From the NCBI GenBank assembly GCA_961205875.1, contig OY540810.1:29202001-29266000 (forward strand): DNA of 64,000 nt. Direction: 5' to 3'. The notes beneath the pieces were generated by a model. The model was not told the origin of the DNA. It made no database searches and was given only the letters and a program-made list of their open reading frames with translations. The stretch is from Sialis fuliginosa. Taxonomy: Eukaryota; Arthropoda; Insecta; Megaloptera; Sialidae. Positions 54,314-64,000 of this stretch are shown piece after piece; the stretch's first letter is position 1, and every line of letters starts with the position of its first letter. The position numbers were made by a program, and so were the translations under genes.

Positions 54314-56636
54314 GATTTATTTCAGTAATTAACCCAATCGTTTTTGAATAGTTGTAATTTACTTTAATAAAATTTAGAAATCTAAAATTTTGTGTAGTTA
54401 TTATCTTTGGCTTCTGAACGATCCTGAATATAAAAATAATGTATGTATGCGAACAAGTGTAAGTGTAATGGTTTTTAATTTATGAAGCACTATAAACATG
54501 AAATTATGAACCAATTTCTGTAAAAGACTAAGATTAATGAAATATGTTCAGGATTTCAAACGATTTTATTCTGGAAAAAGTTGCAAACGACAGAAAACTT
54601 TATTAAACAAAGTTAATTTTATAATTATTAATCGTTTAATAATGTCAATCATTACGGTATTTCTAATTATATTCATATTTCTTATTTATGCATTCCGTTT
54701 ATTTGGTTTGGATTTCGAATAAATATAGATACGTATTATAATTATTTATATCTAGCATAACAGATAAAATTAGATGACATAATTTCTATTATAATTTATT
54801 TATAGATATTGTGTCTATTAATAGCAAACATTGTTATTTTCCCATGCACTAATTACAGGCATATTTTGTAGAAAATGTATTGCAGCGAAAATGAATATAT
54901 ATCATCAGAGGAATATACTTAATGATGAAGATGAAAAAATAGTTTTGTATTAATTTTTTTCAAAAAATATCTAACATTTGGATATATTTTTAAAATTAAA
55001 ATATATACCTATATAATATTTGGGAGAAAAAACCGATTTAAAAAAGTTTTAGTAGAATTTTGAATTAAAACAGGCATGACAATTTAAAAAAAATCGGAAA
55101 TCAAATCTAAAAAATCAATTTTTAGACTTAAAAAAAAAACAGATTTTGTCTACAATTATTTTTTAACTCTGCATACCCTTACAAAATTAACAAAAAGAAA
55201 TAATATAATACCATAACGGAATTAAATTTCAATGCCGACATAGGTAAAAATTTCAATCTTTAATTTTTTTTCGATTTATCTTTTTTACGATAATTAAAAA
55301 TCTTTGAATACTGTTCTTTTTCTCTATTCAAAATATTTTAATCCTCTTATTATCAGTGTATAAAATCTATTTCAAAGTTTTTATTAAAACTCAAACTATG
55401 TATCTTACATATTTTATATAAATTCGTTGTTCCCCCTAATCTTCCGGAAATGATGTTTTGGTTAGAGGGGTGGGGATATTCGATGATGATATGGATTCTA
55501 TGTAAAAATACTTTGTACAGTAAAACATTACGATGCAGTTTTCTTGACAAGTTATTTTCGTACTACGGCGTATTTTCATTTACAATAAAAGGGCAAGGGG
55601 ATCGATATTATTCTGTTGTACCCTCATCTGTCTAGACTAGGATATTGATAATCAGCGAGGAAGTTAAATCTCTTATATTAAATATTAATATAACAAATGT
55701 TTTTTATATCGATAAAATAATATTAGACAAAAACATAGTGCACAGAAAAAAAAAGATCATTATAATTTATTTTTAAAATCTTTTAAAGTTTCAGCAGTGA
55801 TATTTAAATAAAAAAGAAGATGAGCTTACGCCTAGAAACCGAGCGTAAATATATTTAAATTTTACGTGCAGTATGCTGAAATTGATTTTTTTAAGTATTA
55901 AAGTATTATTTATTATATTAAGGTAAATGTACTCTTGTGTATATATTCTTAAAAATGTTAATTACAAAAACAATTTATTTATTATGCCTTATTTGCAAAA
56001 TTTGGTTTTTATTTTAAAATCTACAGAATATAACAACGCGTTTTTAAACAGTAGAACACCACTCATGTCAGGGCGTAACAACGCGCGTCAAAACGCTTCT
56101 CATTTTCCTGGCTTTTAGTGTTAATACTTCAAAATATACATTGTTATACAAGTAAATCAAGTAAATATTTATAATTAACCACTTAAAGTGTTTTTTTTAA
56201 AGTATTAAAAAAACATTTTTTTAAAACCATAATGAACCAAAATGTTTTATTTAAATAAAAATATATATGTATATATTTCATAAAAAAGAAACAATATTTA
56301 ATTATTTTTTTTAATCATAAGATTTAAACAATTAAAATTGAACTTATAATAAATAACGATGAAATAAGAAGTAATAATAATTTTTAGATTATTTTTCATG
56401 CCCGAGTAATTTTCTTGCGCGCGAAAATAGTTCATGTCCGAGCTAAGCTCGGGTCTGGGCGTTAAGGGGGTTAAACGTTTAATATATCGATGCTTGGAGA
56501 CTACAAATTGATAGTATTTGGCCTTTTTGATTATATGTAATTATATTATAATTATAATTATTATAAATAAGTTACATTGTTGCTAGTTAGTTTCAATAAA
56601 TGGTAAAAAGCACATATTCAACAATGAATTATATAA
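54314..56636. other. AT-rich DNA, nothing recognised
   Basis: About 2.3 kb with no recognised repeat or gene. Minor CG-containing words at about 56080-56110 and 56400-56470 (TTGCGCGCGAAAATAG, CCGAGCTAAGCTCGGG, a small hairpin) are not assigned. 61-65-codon frames in this stretch show no family resemblance. Confidence 0.45.
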
Positions 56637-56820
56637 CGAGAGATAGTTAATTATTGAACAATATAAATAAAAACCGATAAAGTGTTCAGATAAATTGCGT
56701 GGCATTGGTTAACCATTTAAATTTTTATACAAGTTTATTAAAAAATATTAGTTCTAAATTTTTCTTAAGACGCACCTGATATTTTTTCATATATTTTTAA
56801 TTTTTTGACATTATCAAATC
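56637..56820 (+). repeat. Family C repeat, partial copy 4
   Basis: GAGATAGTTAATTATTGAAC, AAAGTGTTCAGATAAATTGC, CATTGGTTAACCATTTAAAT and CTTAAGACGCACCTGATATT match 5590-5790. The rest of the family is absent. Confidence 0.7.
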
Positions 56821-57847
56821 TAACTTATTTGTTACAAAATAAGATTCGAACCATAGTTCGCCGCGTTCCCAATCCAGCATATTAACCGCTCGACTTATAA
56901 TAAGTACATATGAAATATAACAATTTTCAGAATTAAATATCGTAATTAATAAAGAGCATTCAAATAAATGCTCGAACACGTGTCTTTTTATTTTTAATCT
57001 AGTTTCACCTCCCAAAAGCTAATTGAAATCCTTCATTTAACAACTGTGACGTCCCCTTGTAGGATGTTTGAGCAGTGTGTTTTGTTAGTAAAGAATACAC
57101 TTTCCATGGAAAATCTTCGATCAAGTTGAAGCGTCAAGTGCTGCTGGGCCAAGGGTTGATCCGTATGTATATCGTTAAGTAAAAAACCGCAGAGATGTGT
57201 ATACACGATCAAGATAAGAAAGTAAATGTTGGAGGAAGACAGAATGTGTGTGCCAGTGTACAAAAAAATTATAATCATTAATCACCCGCGATTGTGAGAA
57301 CATCGATTAGCAACGAGACCAAACCACCACTCGCAGGTTATTAATTATTTTTGCCATCAAAAGACTACGGAAAATGCCTCTTCGTTCAACACCTTTCCCT
57401 CCTTATTCTTATTCTTCTTTCATTTTTAACTATTTGAAGGGTTCTTAGTTTATACACAAATTAATATGATGATGTTCGTAAATATGTACAAATATGGATA
57501 CCATGAAATGGCAGCTTTTTGTTAGGAGGGTGTCTTATAAAGTTCTTTTTTGTGAGGGGTGTTTAATTTCTCTTATCGATAGTCGACAATTTTTATCGCC
57601 AGTTCTTATTGAGGTTTTTCATTAGTCAATTGTATTATGCAGTAATTTTTGATAATTGAATCTTGGTTTTGAGAAAAAATAAAAAGTTAAAATAAATTAT
57701 AAATATAGATGTTTAATTTTTCACAGTAAAGTTTTTGATTTTAAGAAACAAGAAATATATCATTTGTTATCTTGACTTTATTTTATGAATATATGAATCT
57801 GTTTGTAATTTAAAAATTTTAACCTATTTAAAGACATATGTATATAT
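56821..57847. other. Unclassified DNA with weak tRNA-like promoter boxes
   Basis: On the minus strand at about 56840-56898, GTCGAGCGGTTAATATGC resembles a pol III A box and GGTTCGAATC a B box about 40 bp apart, as in tRNA-derived SINE heads. No acceptor stem closes, so it is not called as a tRNA. The 81-codon minus frame at 57033-57278 is not recognised. Confidence 0.35.
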
Positions 57848-58211
57848 CTCTATATATAAAAATGAATGTTCGTTTGTATGAGGCTTATAGACTCGGGAAT
57901 TACTAAACCGATTTCAATGCGGTTTTAGATAATTTTTCTGTGCATGTTCGTGGCTATTAATATTTTATGAAAACCTAAGATTTAACATCAAAAGACTAAA
58001 AATAATCAAGTCATTTATAAAAAACATAGTACCCGTGGAATAAAGAATTCTATAATTTACTTGGGGTATATAATTCGTCTATATTTTGTGTAAATTTCAT
58101 GAAGTCAACAATTCGCGGTGAACCGTGTGTTGTGGGCATGTTGGGTGGACATGATTACTTTATGTTTAATTGAATTAATATCCCCAGGCAACACCGGGTC
58201 TAATGCGCTAG
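57848..58211 (+). mobile_element. Family K Helitron-like repeat, copy 2 (tentative)
   Basis: TCTCTATATATAAAAATGAA, TGTTCGTTTGTATGAGGCTT, GACTCGGGAATTACTAAACC, AACCGTGTGTTGTGGGCATG, and the end GGCAACACCGGGTCTAATGC then GCTAG before T. Shorter than copy 1 (49548-50201) through an internal deletion. Non-coding. Confidence 0.6.
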
Positions 58212-58932
58212 TTAAATATAAAAACTGACAAAAAATAATACATTGAATAATTTTGCAAGGATGCATTAAAAAACTTAAAAGCGAATTTTCTAACAATTAT
58301 GTCAAGTACTATTCAGAAAATTTTTGATTGCTAAAAGAAACCATGGTATTAGAAAAACTGTTATTGTTACTTCACACATAATAATATTCATCTTTGTAAA
58401 GAAACCGGGGGTCAGGTCTTTTGTAAATTGTTTTTCACCGACGTTGAAACCATCTTTTCCTATGAAGGAAAACACGTTTTGTGTTCAAATAATGTTCATT
58501 TTTACTTTGGTTCAGTAAAAAGATTTTACTTAATGTGATTAATAGCACTTACATGATATATAAAACGTTTTATTAAAATTGCTTTTGTTAGTTTTTGTCA
58601 ATTGTAATAATAAATGATTAAATTACACAGTTGATTCTTTTAAAAATCTGTTATTATGCCACCACTGTACTAAAGAGATCTTTTATGATATAGTAAAACC
58701 TCAATCAAAACTAACTTGAGGGAGAGGGTCATCCATAATAAAAAACATTAGACCTTAATTAAAAAATGCATTATAATACAATTTAGTAAACATTGGTATT
58801 CTAAAGAATTTGTTCGGAATTTACACCGTGACAATTATATTCTGATATAAATGAAAATGCAAAAATATTTTTATAATAAAGTTTCAGTTAATTTTTTATC
58901 CAATTCTTAAAGTAGACATATGTATTGAACAT
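58212..58932. other. AT-rich DNA, nothing recognised
   Basis: No recognised feature. The right end of the mariner relic may extend into this stretch, but no terminal inverted repeat was identified. Confidence 0.45.
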
Positions 58933-59560
58933 TTATAATAAGTATTTGGGAATAATTTTGATAACTAGCTTCAATCTTCTTTCAAAATCATTGCAAGCGG
59001 CGCGCACTATTTCCATTGGCATTTTGTCCCAAATTTTGATAATAAAAAATTAAATTGCTGCAAATTCGACAATTTGTAATCTGGGAGCTTAGACAACATA
59101 TATGACCATACAAAATAATCGGAGAATTGCAATCGAGAGAGTTTGGCGGTCATTCATTCTTCAACAAAAAATCAACCAAATTATTTTTACACCATGCTTG
59201 AATAATTTTTGCTGTGTGGGAGGAGGCTCCATCTTGTTGAAATCAATAATAATCATCTCCAAATAATTTTTTTAAATTTGGCATGACATTTTTCTTCAGT
59301 ACTTCCTCCAAATAGTATTTTACATTGATTTTTACGCCTTTTTCAATAAAAATTAAGGGTAATTTGCCTCTTGGGCTGATGGCGCCCCAAACCATGACCG
59401 ATGCAAAATTCTAGAATCTTGGAACATGTCTCTTGTCTTCCGGAATGTCCTCAATCCTAGCAGACCAAACTCTGTTTTACTGGGGGTTGTGGGATTGCTC
59501 CAGAACAAATAACTTCTCATCAGAAAATATAAATTCATCACCAGCGTGCCAAACCATTTT
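58933..59560 (-). pseudogene. Mariner/Tc1-type (IS630) transposase, C-terminal about two-thirds, broken
   Basis: Reading minus from 59560, the frame gives FSDEKLF (first catalytic Asp), RVWSARIEDIPEDKR, VMVWGAISPRGKLPLIFI, FQQDGASSHTAK (second Asp), PPNSLD (third Asp, 32 codons after the second), then DYFVWSYMLSKL and IWDKMPMEIVRAACNDFE in two other frames, and a final stop at 58933-58935. All three catalytic Asp codons are kept. It is dead: four in-frame stops (two TGA at expected Trp, TAA and TAG at expected Gln) and at least two frameshifts after the third Asp. The helix-turn-helix N-terminus is missing. It would have acted as a cut-and-paste DDD transposase. Subfamily not assigned. Confidence 0.9.
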
Positions 59561-60309
59561 TTAAATATTATTTATCGATATACTTTCATGCTCGAAATTT
59601 TTATTAAGACTAATTTAAATTGTATAATTGTTTTTTATGATATACTAGATAACATAACGGTACTTTTAATTATTTTTGGTAAATAATGGGTTGCTAAAAT
59701 AACGCCAATAACGGTAAATTGTCGATAAAGTTGTATCAAAATATAATTGTTATGGTGTAAAATATAAAAGAACTAAAAATACCTTATAGAAAGATTTTGT
59801 TTTGCTTTTGTTTATGAGAAAAATATTTTTTAATTTAATACTAATACCACGTATCAATAATAGTGTATAAAAAAACATTCAACCAAGTCAAAATACATTT
59901 TGTGAAGAGTTAAATATTAAATTGACTTGAATATCTGCTATTTCGTTTTATTAATAAAATTCCAAATGTTTTTAACATCTTAATAAAAGATATAATAGTT
60001 TTAATTTGATAAAGTTAAAAAGAAAATAATTTTATCTAATTATGTCACGCAGTTAATCGTAATTTACGCTAATTATGTTTCGCAGAATTTTATGTGAAGA
60101 AAGTAGTTCATAAAAATATTAAAATGTGACGTAATATCTAGAAATTCTAGTTTATGTGTCGTAGTTAAAATTGAATATCAATTATCATATTTTTAATGAA
60201 TAACTTAAGTGATGTATGGGATATTCTGTGAATATGATAGAAAGTACATATAATTGTATATACGTTTTATTGATATTAATGGATTATACATAAATCAATA
60301 TGTAATCTA
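59561..60309. other. AT-rich DNA, nothing recognised
   Basis: No recognised feature. The missing N-terminal part of the mariner transposase is not here in any frame. Confidence 0.5.
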
Positions 60310-60800
60310 TATATTAATACGTGAACATCGAAAATTGTCGTACGTTTTATTAGTATTTATTATAAAAGGAGGTGAATGAAATTTATATCATTCGAAAGGT
60401 ACTGTGCCATAGTTATACACAAAATTCAATCATGTGTGTATATATTGCCGTTAAGGCAGGTAAATAAAGTTAAAATACACACATGATGTCCCCTCTCGCT
60501 GTTTGTTTATTTCCCCCCGCATCTTTCAACAGCATAGCAATATTCCTTGCGCCACCGAGCGGCAAAAATAAATAGTTTTGGGGTTCTGTCTAACGTAGAG
60601 AATGCGTATAGAGATTTATATTTGCGTTCAATTGCAGCTAGTGTTTTTTATTTGGAAATTTTTGTTGTAAAAGCAGGTTAGGTTTAGGTTAGGTTAGGTT
60701 AGGTATTGTGCCATAGATGTGTAAAAAAAATCATGTGTGTATGTTGCCGTTGAGGCAGGTAAAATATTGGTCGAATTTCGACGATAGGTGTTACTAGTTT
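60310..60800 (-). repeat. Family B repeat, copy 4 (most complete)
   Basis: Inverse orientation: TACGTGAACATCGAAAATTG, AGGTACTGTGCCATAG, TGTGTGTATATTGCCGTTAA, CACCGAGCGGCAAAAATAAA, CTGTCTAACGTAGAGAATGC, TTTGGAAATTTTTGTTGTAA, a TTAGG-type run at 60675-60704 and GGTCGAATTTCGACGATAGG. It links the two halves seen separately in the 37600-38720 pair, so the CCTAA run lies inside one element. No coding capacity. Confidence 0.8.
60675..60704. repeat. TTAGG/AGGTT array inside family B
   Basis: AGGTTAGGTTTAGGTTAGGT then TAGGTTAGGTA: about six TTAGG units with one TTTAGG variant, in the same internal position as the CCTAA array at 37698-37733 (inverse orientation). Confidence 0.85.
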
Positions 60801-62795
60801 TTATTAATTTCTGACATCGAATTCGGTAGATACCTTCTTATTTAGTATAATATTTAGGTAATATAATTGCAGAAAATAAATTTAATTAGTAAGTTATAAA
60901 AACTATCAGAATATGTCATGTTCAAAATAATAATATATCGAGTTAAAATTGATTATTATCAGATAGCGAGCGAAGCGAGAAGAATAAATATGTAGCGATT
61001 TGGAACGAGCAAATCATACATGTATTAGCGAATTTTTACTATTGCAGAAGGACTGTGGAAGTCTCAAACAATGTAATGATTCTTATCTTCTGGGTATAAG
61101 CAGCTTCGTACTTTTTAATTAGACGTAGTTTGTGACCGCGAAAGCCTCAGATAATACAAGTCACTGGTTCCTGTCGACCGACAAAGCTGTCTGTATTACA
61201 TACGCGGCATTACAATGGCGTTTTTTAAAATTATTATGAATTCTATGATTTATCTCTCACCTTGAATTTTTTATTATCTGAACACGATAAGTATACATAT
61301 ATAAATATATATATATATATAAATACATGGGGTATTACTCCACGTGTTGTATCGTTTTATCTGTATATTTAGGAATCTTACAGATCAATGGCGGGTACAA
61401 AGGATGAGTAAAGGGATAATATATTACCTCCATCTTTAGTTATTAAATATGTTAAATAAATAAAGTATATTGGTACTATTATTTTATAAAAACGTGGTCA
61501 TTTTTCTATATGATTTTGGCGCATATAGAGGGTGAATACCCCCGCTCCAAATATATTTTTTGTGTGAGTGTATGCAAAAATTTTGGGTTAAGACTGAGAT
61601 ACAAGATGGATGGGGAAGTTGCAAATAGGCCGGTCATTGCAGGTTAAGATAAACTGGGAGTCTATGATTTTGGAATAGGGTTTACTTTACCATGATGTCA
61701 TTTTTGTTTCCACTATAAATGCCATTATTTCATCGTAGTATTAATTATGTAAACTACTATTTCAATGATTTTATAAATATATAGGGGGTGATTCTATTAC
61801 TCATGTCTTGCCTAGTGGCACCTGTAAAAAGAAGTAAAATGTATGAAAACATGGAAAACGTTTATGAGGTAGATTTTTAATGATTATATTTTCAAGATGT
61901 ATTAAATTATTAATAATTAATATACTTTGCCTTGATATTCATAACTTAACTTCATAGTGCCTTACGTATTTGAAATATCCAAGGAAGTTTGAAAAATCTT
62001 TGAAAACGTATCTGAAATGAAACATTTTTATCTGTAATTAATTGTAAAGTCATTTTTTAGCAGCCAAGCACGTCGACAATTTATAAAAATAGATTATTTA
62101 GATGCTAAAATTTGTCAGGTTCTATTGTAAAGCTCATTTTAGACGACACGAATTTACAATATATATATATTTATATATAATATATATTTTTAATTTCAAG
62201 GTGAACAAGATAAGAATTAATTTCAACTTGAATATTATATTGAAGGTTGTAAATGTAAATATTAATGAATTAACATTTAAATAACTATAACAATTCTTTA
62301 CATAAATGCTGTGTCAATTATCCTATACAATTATAAAATGCAAACTACATTTGTATGTTAAATAGGCTAGAGTATATATGTATACATATATACGTATACA
62401 TATGTAAAATTATTATATTCTTCGCGTCGTGGCATTTTTTCATTCAATTTTAAGATTATAGAAAAGGTCAAATTTTTATTCACCTTAATATATTTAATAA
62501 ATTAAATATAGATGTTATAAATAATAATTAGGGATTAGGATTAAAATATGTATCAAAATGACAGGCTGTCAGACCTGATGCACACACAAACATACACACA
62601 CGTAGGCACATAAGAGTAAATTGAGATCAAAGTACAGTCTGAAACAATTGAATAATTAAACTCAAATCTTTTGACGCTACCTCTTAAATAATTATTATTA
62701 AAGTAAATTATTTGCAAGGGTTTAAATTAGTTTGTGCAATGTTTGTGTAAATGAGAATTCAACTTATGATTTATTTGAAAAATAATAAATATGTA
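60801..62795. other. Unclassified intergenic DNA
   Basis: Contains GATAGCGAGCGAAGCGAGAA near 60962, an AT dinucleotide run at about 61304-61321, a non-repetitive patch at about 61125-61215 (GTGACCGCGAAAGCCTCAG, GGTTCCTGTCGACCGAC), and a TATACATATATACGTATACA-type palindromic run near 62380. No gene recognised. Confidence 0.4.
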
Positions 62796-63337
62796 AGATA
62801 CTGGCACCAGTTATGGCCGCTATAAGAGCAAGGTTTACTGTTTTTTGTGATTGACGGGCTTCTTTTTTGTAATTCTAATGAGTTAATGTTACTAATAAAA
62901 CAAGTAACTCTTTATTTAATCAATTTAATTACCAAAGTCCGCAAATATAGTTTGTTTTTTAAATTATAGTCTTTTATTTTGTTTTTTTATAAAGTAAAAC
63001 AAATAATGATCACGCAGTGATGAACACTTGCTAATGATTACAAAATGATAAGTACTACAACACAAAAGATATAAAAGAAAGAATCATCAAATTTGAAACA
63101 ATGTTACTATGATAATATATATAATAATTAATAAATAAATTATACTAATAATTAGTTTAAATGTCCACGATTTTGACATCTATTGACCGATTGTCATCAA
63201 ATCACACTGTAAGACAATTAAATGTATATACATAGATTAATATTCAGAATATTAATATCAACAAATATTTCTAATTCAGTACATTTAATTAAAAATAGCG
63301 ATTACTGGGGTCATATCCAAGACTGGTGCCAGTATCT
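62796..63337 (+). mobile_element. Family A MITE, copy 5 (complete)
   Basis: 542 bp, TA (62794-62795), AGATACTGGCACCAGTTATG at the start, ACTGGTGCCAGTATCT at the end, TA (63338-63339). Terminal inverted repeats are perfect over 16 bp, including a shared G-to-A change at position 3 from the other copies. Non-coding. Confidence 0.92.
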
Positions 63338-63559
63338 TATAAGACATTACAATCGAGTATAAAAAAAATATATTTTCTACGTAGTAAGAACTACCTATAG
63401 GTAATACGGTGTATACCTATATTTTTTAATGATTTTCATAAAGTCGTTAAAGTTTTTCACATGTGTAATTGCATAATAAATATCAATTATAATTAAATAT
63501 TTTCCTATGATTCTCGATTTTTAAGTGAAATCTACTTTATTCATTAAGATAACAAAACA

Positions 63560-63800
63560 GTAGTTTATTTAAGGTTGGTATATTTCTATTTGATTGAAAT
63601 ATACTTGTGAGAAAGTCTCCTGAATATTCGCGATTTGGTGACCCGGTGTTGGAGAACGGAGTGGAGATAAAGTGGAGAGAGTGTGATGGAGGTTAACTCT
63701 GGCGCCGCGACGCCTGGCCTCGACCGCCGCCGCCAGCTTTCTCCGGTGATGCAAATGCTACACCTGCGTTAAACCCGCACGCTCGCTGCTTCTTTTGTTA
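63560..63800 (+). mobile_element. Possible LTR-retroelement leader with primer-binding-site-like sequence
   Basis: TGGTGACCCGGTGTTGG at 63636-63652 begins with TGG, as expected of a tRNA-complementary primer binding site, and TGGTGACCC resembles the PBS of BEL/Pao-type insect elements. It is followed by a GC-rich leader with an ATG at 63686 opening 28 codons (VNSGAATPGLDRRRQLSPV) before a stop. No second LTR, gag or pol is visible here, so this could equally be a unique GC-rich promoter or exon. The minus-strand frame of 61 codons over the same block is not recognised. Confidence 0.3.
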
Positions 63801-64000
63801 CAGTATTTGTCTATTGCTGTTTGAACAAATTAGTAGAAATTCGAATTTGTATTGAATTACTCCCCTTTTTACTTTATTTTTATTTTGATAATGCCGGGTT
63901 TGCACCAGATTGACAATACAAATTTGACTAATTTTGATTAAATTTTAAATTATTTAGTTTGGGAAAAAATTATATATTTTTTATATTGCCAATTCTATTA
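63801..64000. other. AT-rich DNA to window end
   Basis: No recognised feature. GGTTTGCACCAGATTGAC near 63898 is not assigned. Confidence 0.4.

Noticed and set aside
56840..56898. tRNA gene on the minus strand
   Set aside because: A- and B-box-like words are present at plausible spacing but no acceptor stem or convincing anticodon arm forms. At best a SINE head.
57033..57278. 81-codon minus-strand frame as a secreted or membrane peptide
   Set aside because: A hydrophobic start alone is weak in AT-rich DNA. No conserved motif, splice structure or repeat-independent support.

Overview
The window looks like AT-rich (roughly 70-75% A+T by eye) nuclear DNA from an arthropod, most likely an insect. 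Lepidoptera is plausible because of an abraded Lep1-like Helitron remnant near 11.1-11.36 kb, the widespread GGGTTCCGTAG repeat, and TTAGG/CCTAA arrays matching the common insect telomere unit. I find no intact protein-coding gene. Almost all short open frames fall inside repeats or AT-rich filler. The only recognisable protein-coding traces are a broken mariner/Tc1-type transposase (58.93-59.56 kb, minus strand) and a Cys-rich, PHD-like transposase tail preserved in two copies of one DNA-transposon family (4.30-4.52 and 24.34-24.48 kb). The window reads as intergenic or intronic DNA built largely by transposons. Layout: 0-5 kb holds a truncated copy of repeat family A, a small GC-rich island with an E2F-type palindrome, an H-family MITE, and a family D element carrying the PHD-like tail with a short hAT-like element at its end. 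5.5-8.2 kb holds two copies of family C. 8.26-8.54 kb is a GC-rich island with an RFX-type X-box. 11-16.3 kb holds a Helitron-like remnant, copies of families A and E, a 38-bp perfect palindrome and a 234-bp palindromic MITE. 16.3-19.6 kb is a family A element split by a 2.76-kb foldback element. 20.2-21.2 kb holds a palindromic repeat that encodes a hammerhead-ribozyme fold, then tandem repeats. 23.9-24.8 kb is the second family D copy. 27-28 kb is family E with a 288-bp tandem array. 29-32.7 kb holds GATC-rich MITEs and a G-family MITE. 34-38.7 kb holds A, B (with CCTAA arrays) and a nested hAT MITE with a perfect 8-bp duplication. 39-40.6 kb holds a possible unique exon or 5' UTR, a foldback element made of 13 roughly 30-bp-spaced motifs in two facing arrays, and an H MITE. 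41.5-42.8 kb holds a G MITE, the second hammerhead repeat and a B fragment. 45-46 kb is a 945-bp hAT element. 49.5-53.4 kb holds a Helitron-like repeat, a second large foldback (2.3 kb, TA-flanked) and an H MITE. 54.1 kb is a 220-bp hAT MITE. 56.6-60.8 kb holds C, K, the mariner relic and B. 62.8-63.8 kb holds the last A copy and a possible LTR-retroelement leader. The most noteworthy items are the two hammerhead-ribozyme folds inside palindromic repeats (Penelope-like or retrozyme-type), the 13-motif inverted array at 39.25-39.98 kb, the two large foldbacks with internal tandem or palindromic substructure, and the shared ends plus PHD-like tail that suggest families A and D are pogo/Tigger-like relatives. 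Family letters A-L are my own labels. Boundaries, target duplications and alignments were read by eye from this sequence alone.
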